Part shown: piece after piece, positions 44,046 to 56,479 of the stretch | Layout of the letters: the number at the start of each line of letters is the position of its first letter | How positions within the stretch are numbered: position 1 is the stretch's first letter | Origin: Thamnidium elegans | Taxonomy: Eukaryota > Mucoromycota > Mucoromycetes > Mucorales > Mucoraceae | Length of the DNA stretch: 64,000 nt | Reading direction: 5' to 3' | Assembly: GCA_025201345.1 (NCBI GenBank) | Contig: JAIXMG010000001.1 | Coordinates: 496,001-560,000, forward strand | Made by a program: the position numbers and the translations under genes | Notes under the pieces: model-generated | Seen by the model: the letters and a program-made list of their open reading frames with translations, nothing else | What the model was told of the DNA's origin: nothing | The model's database searches: none

Positions 44046-46319
44046 TTATTTTTGTGGGGAGCGAAAGCTTACCAACACATTGTTGGGTCTTCTACCCGGA
44101 GAGGTCATCCCTTCTTCAGATGAAAAATGTAAAAAGTCATCTAAAATGGAAGTTGTTGACTTTTGCATCAAATGCTAAATACATGTACCACAAAAAAGAT
44201 AAATGTTAGTTAAAGTTTTTTTTAACAAGAATAAATACAAACATTTAAACGCTCCAGTCGACTAAAACAAGATGAAATTATGCCAAGGTCATATTTATCT
44301 CTTGGTAAGTAGAATTGGCTGAGCATATGTAGTCTGTACAGTTTGTAGTATTTCAAGTCCATTGCGAATAAGCGGCACTTGAAGCCTTTATATAAAAAAA
44401 AATGGTTTAGCATGCAGTTCATGCATTCTTTTTACACCAATATACGAGCTTTACCTTCAACTAACAGACCATAAACCACTTTGTTGGTTACAAAGCACAT
44501 TCTGTCCAATTCATCTTTCATTATGTTGCAAAGCTTGATGAAATCTGGATGTTGATTTTCAGATTTTTTCAAGTCTACAATAGATTGAGGACTTTTGACC
44601 TCACAAAGGAAAGGAAGAGCAGAATAATTGTTAAATTCAACCTGAACGGAAAGGTCGGGAATTCTTCCCTTCATACCACTTCGGCGCTCTTTTGAGCCAA
44701 GAGACTCGTCTGTTGATCTATTATGTATTTTGTTAATAAAAGTCACTAAAGCAAAAAGTAGTATAGCAATGCTAATAGACATTTCATACCCTAAAAGTTT
44801 CACATAATCATCGCCCAAACACAGGAAAGGGGTGACTAAATTTTCGACAACAAAGCTGCAGAAAAGCGGCTCTTTTAATTCTTCTAAACAACATGTCTTC
44901 ATCTTTTGTATCCTATATAATACACTGTTAGTAACGAAAGTTGTTCTTACATTAGACACACAAGTTATATATCAAATTTACAAGCAAAGCAAAGTTCTCG
45001 CAACAATTTTCTTGCTTTCTTCATTCTCATTCATTGTTGTGCTTGCATACCATTTCTCGGCCTTCTTTTCTCCTTCATCAATGTCCTCGGCAAGAGTCTA
45101 TAATTTTAAAATAAATAAGTATATATGAATATTAAATATATATATATATGAGTGGTTTAAGTTGTTTTAATTTCGATTTATATTACCTCAACAATACCAT
45201 CAATTTCTGGGTATTTGACAGTTGGAGTCGAGTTATGGTACAGACTCTTTAAACTTGATTTTGCTTCTTTCCATTCATCTGACTTCATACTAAAGTATAA
45301 GCGTTGCTTGTCATCAAACCACATAATTCCGTTCAGTGCTCTAAACAGTCATTAGTATTAAGAATATGCTGATTTATATAGTAATATAAACAGTTTTTAC
45401 TCACAATTCCTGAACAAAGTTTGGTTCTTGGCCGGTTCTTCCAATCATATCTATGCAATGATTTCTAAATTCATGGAATTTTTTTGAAATATTTAAGCCA
45501 TTCATGACCCACTAATTGTATATAAATCTTATTAATACTTTGAAAGTAAAATAAAACAAAAAAGAAACAACTTTTGTGTATGGAGAGAAAGGATGCGGAA
45601 AAATACATACGTTATCATGGTAATCTTCAATATACACTTGAACTTCTCCTCCAACAAGAAAATCCATCTTTCTACCAGCATTTCTTCTTTCACCTTCGTC
45701 ATCTTCTTCTTCTTCGTCTTTTTCGTCTTCTTCGTCTTCTTCATCTACTTCGTCTTCTCCCAACTCATCCTCCTCTGATTCTACGTCGGTCTTTCTATAC
45801 TTTCTTTTTGCTGACTTTACGCTTTTATAATTGTGATTCTCAATAACATTTTTAATGTTTCTTGAGCGTTGATTAAAATTGTTTGTGACCTATTTAAATA
45901 GAGATCGAAAGAGAGTTTTCAATTTAGTACGTTTTCTTCGTATAGTTGTTGTATTCAAGGATAATTGTTACCGATTGGCTAGAGCTAGCTTGTTGTTGTT
46001 GTTGTTCGTTCACAGTTTTTTTGCTTTGATGATTTTTTTTCACGTGTTTCTAATGGCAATAAACTGTCCGTTAATATTCGCTTTTTTTGACTTTCTGTTC
46101 TTCCATAAAATGAGTTAGTCTTACATCAAATTTATTAAGAAACATGCTTAAAGGAGCCTTGGCCTTTTCGGTGAAAGCTTCACTTCCAACCATGTTGTTC
46201 AAGTCCTCTTTTAAATGTCGTAAAGATTTATTATAATCTCCTCCATAATGTTGTTTATAATGGGACAACATAGACGGAAATGTCCAGTTAGCAATCTTCG
46301 TTTTAAGAAAGTAGTCCAT
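44046..46319 (-). CDS. PD-(D/E)XK nuclease-like protein, ten exons
   Basis: Ten exons in translation order: 46125-46319, 45972-46049, 45611-45889, 45405-45511, 45187-45340, 44982-45097, 44790-44912, 44455-44717, 44243-44385, 44046-44174. Every junction keeps phase, giving 528 residues. N-terminal residues begin MDYFLKTKIANW. They are followed by a Gln run and a long acidic segment (DEEDEEDEKDEEEEDDE). A central domain contains FVQELALNGIMWFDD. The C-terminal part has the nuclease-like core: GRIPDLSV (Pro-Asp, residues 371-372) and FLCEVKSP (Glu-x-Lys, residues 390-392), then VVYGLLVEGFKCRLFAMDL and FSRLERL. This is the P-D-x(n)-E-x-K pattern of restriction-endonuclease-like folds. Such proteins form large uncharacterised families in mucoralean genomes, as I recall. 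Function is unknown. The intron inside the core removes a hydrophobic stretch that would otherwise look like a membrane helix. Confidence 0.7.
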
Positions 46320-46931
46320 TTGATTAAAAACGTAACGTAAATAAGATTTTTACTTACATTTTTTTTTGTCTTATTTATACATAAAACTTCCCAAAAACGG
46401 TAGTTCAATTTTCCTCACTTTTTCTCAATATCCGGTATAGGGACGGCCTCCTTGAGTAATTGTATGCAAAATGATTTGATCCAGTTACTACATATTTCTG
46501 TATTGGACATGTAAGTTATATCATGGTATTCAGAAAAGACACTTTAAAATTGCAAGATGGCTTTCTAACGGTATCGATTCTGTTTACCCTCCTAAGTTTA
46601 CTGTTATTATTATTATTTCAATTGTACGCTGTTAATTCTATCTTTTGACAGCTCTTTTTTTTTTTTTTTCGGTACAAAAAAAAAAAAAAACTTGTTAATT
46701 ATAGAAAGAAACGTGATACCTTGTTATATGTTATTGGTGTTACTAATGATGAGTATTATCCTCAGATGTTGCTGCCTGAATAAAATAGTTGCCGTATTTT
46801 AATACTCTTTATTCTTTTGTCATAGCGTGACGGTTAAAATAAAGAAGATTTAAGCTTTTTTAATTGTTTATTGTTCCTTTTTCCCTTTTTTCTTTTTCTT
46901 TTGTTAAAAAAAAACAAGTTGATGGCGAGTA
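46320..46931. other. Divergent promoter region
   Basis: This 612-base gap between the nuclease-like gene and the kinesin is AT-rich, with a T14 and A15 pair near 46656-46690 that can form a hairpin. No gene. Confidence 0.5.
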
Positions 46932-49111
46932 ATGTACGCAAGGCAAAGAACTATTTCAACACATTCAAATTCCAGTAATGGTAGCTCGGCTAGACCAGCT
47001 TTAGTACCTAAACTACAGCCTGTAACATTATCCGAAAGTGTTCAGGTCACAGTTCGTTGTAGACCACCAAAAAAGGATGAATTAAATAACTGCTGGAATT
47101 TATTAGAGAATAAAATAAGTTCTAATGATCCCAAGCTTAAAAAACAACATCAATTTACTTTTGGTAAAGCAAATACATATCTTTTCTTATATCTGCATAT
47201 TTTAATTCATCCCCATTTTAGATAATGTGTTTTATGGAAGTAATAATACAGAATTATATTCTGAAAGTGTAGAGAGGTTAATAAAGTATGATACAAGTAT
47301 TGTTTATTCAATCATTTCATTCACTATTTATTTGTTTTAATATATATGTCTGTATATATACGTTTTAGTCAAGCAATGGAAGGGTTTAATGGTAAACTAA
47401 AAAAAAAAAAAAAAAAAAAAAAATAGACTGATCTTTTTATTTATACATGACTTTTTTTTTTTTTTGTGTGTGTGCGTGTGTGTGTGTGTAGCCACAGTAT
47501 TTGCTTATGGTCAAACGGCTAGTGGAAAGACATTTGTAAGTGTGTATAAAGCTATTTTATTGTTATTTTCCGAATGCTAATAATAATGATAATGGAATGC
47601 TTTAGACAATGGTAATTTTTATCTTTTTTCCCTCTCTTTTATCAATATTAGATGATAGGACTAATAATTAAAAATAGATGGGTAACCAATAGCAAAAAAA
47701 AAAAAAAGCCTCTTTATTTGTATATGTATACACAATATTTACACATCATGTAGGAACTGAAACAGAACCAGGTGTAATACCCCGTTCCGTTGATAATGTA
47801 TTCTCATTTATTAAAAAGGCAAGTGCGTGTATATACATCGTAAAGCAAAATAATCAATAATGGATAATCATCGTTTTTTTTTTTTAGGCAGTTACAAGAG
47901 AGTTTCTATTACGAGTTTCTTATTTAGAAATATACAATGAATCAATTCGAGACTTGTTGAGCCCCTCCAATACCAACCTAAAGATTCAACAAGATAAAAT
48001 TAGAGGAGTATACGTTACGCCACTTACGGAAGAAGTAGTAACATGTCCACAAGATGTATTAAATATTATTTCACAAGGTGAAGCCAATCGACATATTAGT
48101 TCAACTGATTATAATTTACATAGTAGTCGAAGTCATACTTTATTTCAAATGGTTATTGAAAGTAGAGAAAAGACAAACAGTACAAGTACAACTTATCGTA
48201 GAACATTAACACAATCTGGCTATGGAGTAAAATCAAAAGAAACAGTAAAGATATCACAACTTAATTTAATAGATTTAGCAGGATCAGAAAAGGCAGCAAC
48301 AAATGAAGATAGAAGAAAAGAAGGATCATATATCAACAAGTCCTTATTAACATTAGGTACCGTCATTTCAAAATTAACTGAAACAACTGGCAATAAAAGT
48401 CCTGGTCATATTCCATTTCGAGATTCAAAATTAACTCGAATTTTACAGACTGCTTTAACTGGTTTGGCTAAAGTTGCTGTTATTTGTACAATTAGTCCTG
48501 CTTTACAATCAATTGAAGAATCATTAAATACTTTGAAATTCGCTACCCGCGTCAAAAAGATTGCTATTCATGCTAAAAATGATGATGTGATGGATGATAA
48601 AGCATTAATTCAAAAGTACCGTAATGAAATTTTACAGTTAAAAACTAAATTAAAAGAACAAGAAGATAAAGGTGGTCTTAGTCAAAATGAAAGAAGAGAT
48701 CACGAACAAACATTAAAGCAAATGAGAAGTGTTAGAGATACTTTAAAAGAACGTATAGATCAGTTAACGAAACTTATCTTAACTTCTGCTTCTGTTGTTG
48801 TTCAACAAAATGATCAAGATGATATTGTTATTGTAGAAGCTAATCCTTCACATATTAAAAAAGAACAAAATGCCGTTATATTCCAATTGGAACAACAAGT
48901 TAAAAAATTATCAATAGAATCACATCAAAAAGATGAAAGAATTCAAAAACTTGAACATCAACTTCGATTACAATCAGCCATTTCTGCTCAACTCGAAACT
49001 GCTCTCAGTATTACTAAAGCAGAATTAGAAGTAAATCAATTAAAAACGCCTATATCCGAAAGAAAATATTATCTTGGTTCTCCACCACAAGAAGAAGAAT
49101 CGTCCTTTTAA
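46932..49111 (+). CDS. Kinesin motor protein, kinesin-7 (CENP-E/Kip2)-like
   Basis: Microtubule motor with an N-terminal motor domain. Eight exons: 46932-47163, 47222-47285, 47369-47391, 47492-47535, 47606-47611 (6 bases), 47678-47681 (4 bases), 47754-47818, 47888-49111, giving 553 residues in frame. The P-loop is FAYGQTASGKTF, switch I contains NLHSSRSHTLF, and switch II is LNLIDLAGSEKA. KFATRVKKI marks the end of the motor and a neck. The C-terminal tail is a coiled coil (QKYRNEILQLKTKLKEQ and later heptads). Intron 7 has a GC donor (AAG followed by GCAAGT) with a TTTAG acceptor. The two microexons encode the sequence between the P-loop and TETEPG. The subfamily is inferred from the CENP-E-like motor; Kip2 is longer. 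Confidence 0.85.
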
Positions 49112-49312
49112 AAAAAATATTTTTTTATCTTAAAATATATATATCTTTTTTTTTCTTTTTTTTTTTTGTATTTTATATCAATTTCATATAATGGTGTCAC
49201 ATACTTATGCAGGTAATAAATATCGTAGTTACGAGATCAAAAGAATTGGAACGGAATATGTCATTTTCCCCGGGTAAAATATAATAAAGCCTTTTATATT
49301 AAAAAAAAATCT

Positions 49313-50406
49313 TTATTCTGAGCGACGATAAACTGTCTTTGAATCAGCTTGATTTACAGGGAAAACTACAAAAATTGGTCAGTATACCATGCATTTTGTT
49401 ATATATATATATATATATATAACTTACCAAGCATATCAGCAATATTGACATGAGCGGGACGACCAGCAGTGAAGACGATCAATTCGGCTAATAGAATATG
49501 AGTTTGTTTTATCTGTCAATCAATAATAATTTATAAATAAACATACCAATATCATCAGCTACAAGAGGTTGTAATCCTTTATAAACACTATCAGCCTTTT
49601 CCTTATCTCCTCTGAAACGAATAGTAGAGAATTCAGTATTGACTAAACCAGGACAGATTTGACTAACACGAATAGGAGTTTCAACTAATTCAATAGCCAA
49701 AGCCTTTGTGATTGCATCAACAGCAAATTTAGTAGCTATATATAAAACGTGAGAAAAAAATGGATGAACAAAAATAAATTGATCTTTTTACCACAATAAA
49801 TGCTACCACCACCATAAGCTTGTTTACCAGCAACGGAACCAATGTTAATAACATGACCAACGCCACGTTCCTTCATACCGGGAACAATAGCTTGAGTTAA
49901 TAAAACAAGTCCCTTGACATTGGTAGCCAACATTTGATCAATCACGTCTTCTTCTACTTCAACCAAAGGATCTGTACCAATGACCATACCAGCATTATTT
50001 AATAAAATATCAACGTTCTTTACGTTCTCTGGTAATTCAGAAACAACTTTTTCAATTTGCTTTTTATCACGAACATCTAATTGAACTGCGTGAACGTGAA
50101 TGTTGGGATGAGACTTTGTTAATTCAGACTGAAGTTGTTGTAATTTTTCTAAACGACGAGCAGTTAAAATCTTTTTTTTTTTTAAAAAAAAAAAAGAGAG
50201 AGAAATGTGAGTTATTTGTTATTCTATTATTATTATTATTATTTTCTTTACCAAATTGCTTCCTTCGTCAGCAAATTGACGTGCACTTGCTTCACCAATA
50301 CCAGAAGAGGCGCCAGTACTATCTATAGTGTTAGTAAAGTTTTTGTACCTGTAATTATATATATATATACCTACATAAAGACAGTTTTTCCTGCAAGTCT
50401 ACCCAT
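49313..50406 (-). CDS. NADP-dependent short-chain dehydrogenase (YdfG/YMR226C-like)
   Basis: Classical SDR oxidoreductase with six exons in translation order: 50375-50406, 50252-50318, 49792-50170, 49547-49735, 49428-49487, 49313-49365, 259 residues. The cofactor motif TGASSGIG, the NNAG motif (DILLNNAGM), the catalytic Ser in INIGSVAG and the YCATK active site (YxxxK) are all present. QICPGLVNTEF is the usual PG motif. The sequence resembles serine/3-hydroxyacid dehydrogenases such as yeast YMR226C and bacterial YdfG, but substrate choice is uncertain. The first exon ends within the Rossmann loop and its phase-2 intron is closed by a GATAG acceptor. Confidence 0.9.
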
Positions 50407-50551
50407 TATAAATTATAACAAAAGAGATAAAAAAGAGATATAAAAATAAAAATAAAATTGCGATTTAAATACTTTAAGCGGGGAATTAAGCTGATTTTAT
50501 TTAAGAGATTTTGTACAAAAAAGGGTATTTAAGGTTTTGGGGGGATGATTG

Positions 50552-51130
50552 TTATAAAGAACAAGGTAAAGCGATAAAACAATTTTGTTTGATATTATTA
50601 ATAAAAGCCTTGTATGTATCAGGTAGGGAATGAAATAAAGGAGAATGACTTAATTGTATTAAAATATGCTTATAGTGTTGAACCAGTTCTGAATGATAAG
50701 CTTGAAAACTGACAGGTACATTTGATTCTTGCTTTTGAAATTGTATTAATTCGAGAGGTGATAAGTCATTTACTGACATGATGGTTAGATCTTCTTTATC
50801 TATACTATTGCTTCTTTTGTATTTTCTGGGTTCTGTTGGGGTTGCAGCTACTGGTTCAAAATAACTATTTTCTTGTATATCTTCTTTAAAGCATCCAGTA
50901 TTTAATTCTTTAATTGGCCCTGTCAAAGGAGGAGAAACCTATAATTAAAGTCAGTATGTAATTTAATCAAAAAGTTGAATGTATTTTACCTGCTTTGTAA
51001 CATTTAAATTTTGAAACTTTGATTCCAAGTGTTGTTCTTGATGAGGAAAGTAACGTATACTATCCCAACGTTCGTCAACGTCCTCGCTATTATATATATT
51101 TGTGGGTGTAGTTGGTGAATAATATTGCAT
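50552..51130 (-). CDS. Hypothetical protein, unknown
   Basis: Two exons, 50990-51130 and 50552-50938, join in phase 0 to 175 residues. The first half is Ser/Thr/Pro/Asn-rich and probably disordered. The second half has a helical segment (LSPLELIQFQKQ, then LVQHYKHILIQLSHSPLF) ending IALPCSL. I recognise no domain. It lies upstream of the subtilisin gene in divergent orientation, with 374 bases between start codons. The clean phase-0 GTAAAA/ATAG junction supports a true gene. Confidence 0.5.
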
Positions 51131-51504
51131 TTGTTTGTTTACTTTATTAATCGAATAATATAAGGAAAAAGATAAAGGAAAAAGAAAAAAGTAAAAAGTA
51201 AAAAAAAAAAAGCATGGCTTAAATACAGGTATTTATATTTATTTTGACACAAGCATTTGATTGGATATAAATCTTTGACCCTTCAAATACCTTCTTATGC
51301 AAGTTTGAACCCATGTTTCTTTTTGCATATAAAAAAAAAAATCGGGTCCTTAACTTTATTACAAACAAAAAAAAATGTATATATATTTACGCTAGGAATC
51401 ATTTCTAGTAATAAACAAACATAAGGCTTCTACATATATATATATATAAAGTTAATAAGATGAAATAGTAAAGAGTGGCTATTATTGAATAAACCTATTT
51501 TATC
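51131..51504. other. Divergent promoter region
   Basis: This 374-base gap is AT-rich with short alternating AT runs. No gene or recognisable box. Confidence 0.5.
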
Positions 51505-52961
51505 ATGTTAAATTCTATTACAAGATTAAGCGTTATTTCAGTCGTTATCTCATTGGCTTTTGGTCAACTGGATAATATTGATCCCACTCATATTATCAAG
51601 TTTAAAACTTCTGTCACGCGTAACGCAGGTAAAAAAAAAAAAGATATAAGATATATATAAAAACCATTTTTGATACTTATTTAAAATAGCAAACAATATA
51701 CTCTTATCTCATCACCGCCATTTTTTAAGTTCTGTGCGACAGATCGTTGAGATGGATAATCCAAATGAGTTCTCTGCAGCCGCAGTAGAAAATGTGATGT
51801 CATTGGATCATATCAATCTCGGTCCGGATTTCTCTGCTGTTGCCGGTACTTTTTCCGACCACGCCTTTCTAGAATATCTTGGTCAACAAGTAACCATTGA
51901 CTATGTAGAGAAGAATAGTGTATTTAAATCTACTACAATAAGACCAAGAAGTGAAGAAGTTTATAATAAAGAAAGTGTCAATAGAGTTAGATCTAGGGCT
52001 CCTAATTGGGGTTTAGCAAGAATTAATTTGCATCAAAGAGGTGATCTAGAAGAATATGAATTTGACACAATGGGAGGGTAAAACTTTTTTTTTCTTTATA
52101 CGTCATGTGGTACAAACTTTTTTTTTTTTTTTGTTTCATAGTTCTGGCATTGACGTATTTGTATTGGATACAGGAGTTTATGCTGAGCACTTGGATTTTG
52201 ATGGCAGGGCCACTCATTCCGCTAATATGATTAAAAATGAAGATAATAGAGATATGGGCGGACACGGTAAAAAAAAAACTATTTCTCTTTCTTTTTTCTC
52301 CTCACTAACTATTTTCTTTTTAGGTACCCATGTTTCTGGTAAAATTGTTGGTACTGAATATGGAGTAGCAAAGCGTGCAAATATTCGATCAGTCAAAATA
52401 TTGAATAAAGTAGGTGATGGTTCTACATCTAGTTTATTAAAAGGTATCGAGCATGTTATAAAATATGCAGTTCCTGGTAAAAGTATCGTCAATTTATCAC
52501 TAAGCGGTCCTAAATCAAGATTATTGGATGAAGCCCTTAATTCTTTGGTGTTACAACATAATGTTCCCGTATTTGTTTCGGCCGGTAACGCAGGCACAGA
52601 TGCTTGTTTTTTCTCTCCTTCCTCAAATGAAAATGTTTTTGCCGTGGGTGCTATCAATATAAATGATGCGGTTCCTCAGTACTCTAATGTGGGCGAATGC
52701 GTTAATATTTATGCGCCTGGTTCAAACATCGTAAGTTCTTATATTGGTGGCTCCGATTCCTCTAAATCGATGGATGGTACAAGTATGGCAAGTCCTCATG
52801 TAGCTGGTATCGCCGCTAACTTGATGAGCAAAAATGAGTATGCTACTGCTCACCAAGTGTATGAAGCTATTCGAATGCTTGCAACAAAAGATGCTGTTCA
52901 ATTTGACAGTTCCAAAAGCTCTAGTCCTAATATTAACCTTTTGGCGTTTAATGAAATTTAA
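51505..52961 (+). CDS. Secreted subtilisin-like serine protease (S8, proteinase K type)
   Basis: Four exons, 51505-51628, 51690-52077, 52142-52266 and 52324-52961, encode 424 residues. A signal peptide (about 20 residues, hydrophobic ISVVISLAFG) is followed by an I9-type propeptide beginning HIIKFKTSV. The S8 triad is visible: VLDTGV (Asp about 180), GHGTHVSG (His about 215) and GTSMASPHVAG (Ser about 366). The oxyanion Asn is in VSAGNAGTDAC. The Cys residues and the short C-terminus resemble fungal extracellular proteinase K-type enzymes, used for extracellular protein digestion. An alternative start is not needed because the signal begins at the first ATG. Confidence 0.9.
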
Positions 52962-55267
52962 TAGCGCTAAATAAATAATTACAGCCATTAACTTTATTTA
53001 ATTATGAGATACATCTTATTGTTTAAACTTATTTGTTTAGTTGTGACGCGCATGCGGATAAACTATACAGAACGTGCGCATAAAAAATAATAATACACCG
53101 CACTTTTGATCCTGTTGTTTATTAGGTTGTTATTTTTCGCGTATCTCTCTAAAAAAAAAGCGCCATTCGTTTTATTCGGGATTTTTTAGCGATGAATACG
53201 ACTAAATATTTTTGAGTGGACATTAGGCATCATTTTTTCTAGCCCAATCGTAGTGGAAAGTTATAGATTTGGAGGAAAAATACTGATCCGACGTCTTCCT
53301 CAGGTTCACTCTATTATACTCTTTCAAGCGACTTGATAGGCGGCTGAGACTTGGCTTGTTAATGATAAGTCGGTCTCATCCATTCGGCGGATATTATAAT
53401 ATTGATCAGGAATTGACTGTCTCTATTCGTAAGGATAAAAAGAGATATATATATATATAAAAAGACAAAGTATTCCTGTCTGTAATGAGGTCGAGTAAAT
53501 AACTAAAAGAAACAGAAAATATACGATTTCTGAAAGTTGTAGTGATATCATTATCTTTCTATAAAATTGATTTTCTTCCGATGGAGAACTCATTTGACGT
53601 AACAGAGTGGAAGGAACCATTAATATGACTACATCACGCCCGTTGCTACTATCAAATGAGTGGTTACAGTGAGAATATGGAACCAGAAGATTAGACTGGC
53701 AAAAGTCTTTCCTTGCAGAGGACTAAGATATCTAATGTAGCCAATGCCGAGTTTTATACATACAATTAAATTTCCAAAATAATATTAGTGGGTTCCAGAC
53801 CAAAGTCTTAATTTCACTCATGTCTATCGCATCTTCTATTAGTATATGATACTTTCCACCGCTCACTGGACAATATGTATTTTTCTTTTTACAGGGAATA
53901 TATTATCAATCATACTTCTTTTATCTTGTACATTATTACGACCGAAATAACTTCACCTTAACTACCTGATACTAACCGCGATATGTGAGAGCATGTCAAA
54001 CATTCGCTTTATTCAGAAGATAAATTGACTATGATTTTTCTAGCTAGAAGCAAGCTTATCTCCACTTATTTAATGATGTATAATTAAGTTAGTAAAAAAC
54101 CTTTTTTTTTAAAGAAAAAGGACTTGGTTCAATAAGAAGCAGCCATCCAGAGTGCAACAGAGATGTAACGTCAGCCACCACGCCTGTGCGGTTAGAACAC
54201 TTCGGGTAAAGTAGAAATACATTTAAAGGTATACTTTAGTTAAGGTACAATGCTCTGCTACAATACTCTGCTACAAAACTTTATTTGGTCTCTACTACTT
54301 TTGCACTGTTAAGAAAAAAAAAAAGAGAAATTTAACAAGACGTTCCAGATCAATTCTTCAACTATAGAAAAATTTGAATCTTGATTATAACATTTCCAAG
54401 TTATTAATTAATATCTTAAAATTCACATGGTATCGTACGTGTGATATTGACAGAGCAAATATCAAAAATAGAAAAGTTTATCAGGCTGAAAGAGATTATT
54501 GTTTTATTAATTTGAAGATACGAGTGTTTTTATAGACTTTTAGAAAATAAATAAGATGGTCTCAGCATGACATGATTGTAAGTTAAAAAGAGCATATAGA
54601 TGCATAACCTTTTACGGATGAACACACTGATTAAAATTAATCACAACAACAAATCTGATCATAGAAAATGTATCATTGTGTCACTTTTAACTGTTACATC
54701 ATGCTTTGTTATACACATATTTATCAATCATTATAACGCAGTACAAAGGGATCAAAGTAATATGTAGCTAACATTATATCTGTATATAATTTTATATAAG
54801 TTGATAACGGGTATCACACTTGTATAAAATTATGTCTAAATTATATTACTCTAACATTACTTGGATATATCAGTACGGGGTAATAATGTAGTTGAGAAAA
54901 ATCATAAAGACAGAAAGAAAAAAAAGCAATACAGCACCATAATATAAATAATTCTAATATCAAAAGCTAACAGCTAAAGAGTCGGTAAAATTCGTTCGCA
55001 AGTTCGGCTTCGTTTTTTTTGTTCGTGCCGCTTAACTGATTACTGATGGTTTGAGCAGTAGAAGAAAGCTTGTTTCTTTCGTTAAGAAACCGGAAAATAT
55101 TGCATTCAGCGTTGTTTTCTGCACAAGTCAGTTAAATCATTAATTAAAATGGAAGTAGTGGTGCTTGATTCATCATTATTCAGCTTGGCTTTTAATGATG
55201 CAAGTCTCTCGGTAGTGATTACAGAACTAAAGAAAAGTACGCTTTCACAGCAAGCGGTAAAAAGCTA

Positions 55268-55702
55268 TTACAAGAGACGATTCTGATTGTTAGTTGACAT
55301 AGAGAAACCTTTCGTTGGGTATTTTGAAAGCGTAAGTATCGTTGCTGGATATGAAATCCTATCTTTGAGAAGATGAGATCGATAATTGAGATATGACGAG
55401 TGATGGTGTAAAAGGGTGGTTATTTGACGAACATGTTCGATGTTTGGTATCTTACTACATATTGCAGAAGGATCGGTAACTTCAGCCATGAAATTTTGTA
55501 CATTTTTCTCTCGAAAAAATAACATACATTCCCTCAGATTTTCACTAGTAATAAAGGGGTTACAAGTCGGGCCAATCAACGTGGTATTTGAGACGAAAGA
55601 AAAGATAACAAGACCTCCAGTCACTAACAAATTAAATTGTGTGGTGCCCAATTGAAGCTTTTTTATGACCCCCCCCCCCTCCTCCATCAGACTGCCGTAC
55701 AA
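55268..55702 (-). pseudogene. Orphan ORF, possibly a decayed gene
   Basis: A 144-residue open frame with ordinary amino-acid composition (LIGPTCNPFITSENLRECML, then FMAEVTDPSAICSKIPNIEH). There is no recognised domain, and a run of C/G near its start suggests an expanded homopolymer. A splice partner was not found. It may be a relic or a chance ORF. Confidence 0.25.
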
Positions 55703-55914
55703 CTTGGATGGTTATACCTTTGTATCTTCTTTGTTCTGATTCAAATTCAGAAGGGAAGGTGCTTATGCTCGACTCCAAATGTTCATCAATGTTGGCATCA
55801 CGAGAGTACACTTCAATAGTAGTTATAAGTAAAGCAATTTTTTTTTCCTTGAATGATAGAACCTAGGTCATAGATTGGCGCTGGTGGTGTACCAAGAATT
55901 AACCCAGTATTTGG

Positions 55915-55963
55915 TTACGGGTTAAGGGTTACGGGTTACGGGTTACGGGTTACGGGTTACGGG
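55915..55963. repeat. TTACGGG telomere-like tandem array
   Basis: Seven 7-base units, six TTACGGG and one TTAAGGG (second unit), in tandem. The pattern is G-rich on the plus strand like telomere repeats. The position is internal, well inside gene-bearing DNA. Confidence 0.85.
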
Positions 55964-56479
55964 TAGTCACAGTTGACAATAGTTCCCAAATTCAGTTATA
56001 TGAAATGACTGTCGTATTAGGCTTAGTCGAATTAGCACTTATTGCGCTATGGTGTAAAAGCTTTATTCCTTTATCTTTCGCTCTTATAGTTAATTAGATA
56101 GTATGATGTTTTCTGAAATCGTCATTTATTTTCTTGAAACGGACAAGATTTACCAGCTTCTATTTGAGGGTGGAAGCACGGTACCAAAAATAAGTGATTA
56201 ATCAGGAACATGGTGCTGTATTTAATTTTCCTCTTTTTAAAAGCGAGCCATCTCATTACCAATAAGTCTTGTAAATAAAGAATATCTTTCTTAACTTATT
56301 GAAATTAAGATGATTAATTATCCTATTTCATTAGATCGTTTCTGAGAAGAGTTGTACTTGCATTAAAGTAGTACGAACATAGTCTCATTTTTTTTACTAT
56401 TGGATAAATATTGTCCTGTCACCAAAAAAGTGTAGGGATACGAAAAATAATTTTTTTTTTCTTCTTTTTTCACTTAACA

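Larger units (their letters stand above)
52962..56479. other. 3.5 kb gene-poor stretch
   Basis: No supported gene. It contains a partially open minus-strand ORF (55268-55702) with unclear origin, a telomere-like TTACGGG array (55915-55963), an 8-9 base C run near 55670, and two CTCTGCTACAA direct repeats near 54250-54280. The rest is AT-rich with no tRNA- or rRNA-like feature. Confidence 0.5.

Noticed and set aside
44222..44422. Separate small minus-strand ORF with LYRLHML
   Set aside because: It is not a gene of its own; its sequence is exon 9 of the nuclease-like gene and joins in phase.
52023..52265. Minus-strand ORF within the subtilisin exons
   Set aside because: Antisense shadow of the protease gene, whose catalytic motifs are intact on the plus strand.
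54160..54230. GC-richer patch that could be an rRNA or tRNA fragment
   Set aside because: No tRNA A/B box pair or cloverleaf and no recognisable rRNA core sequence.
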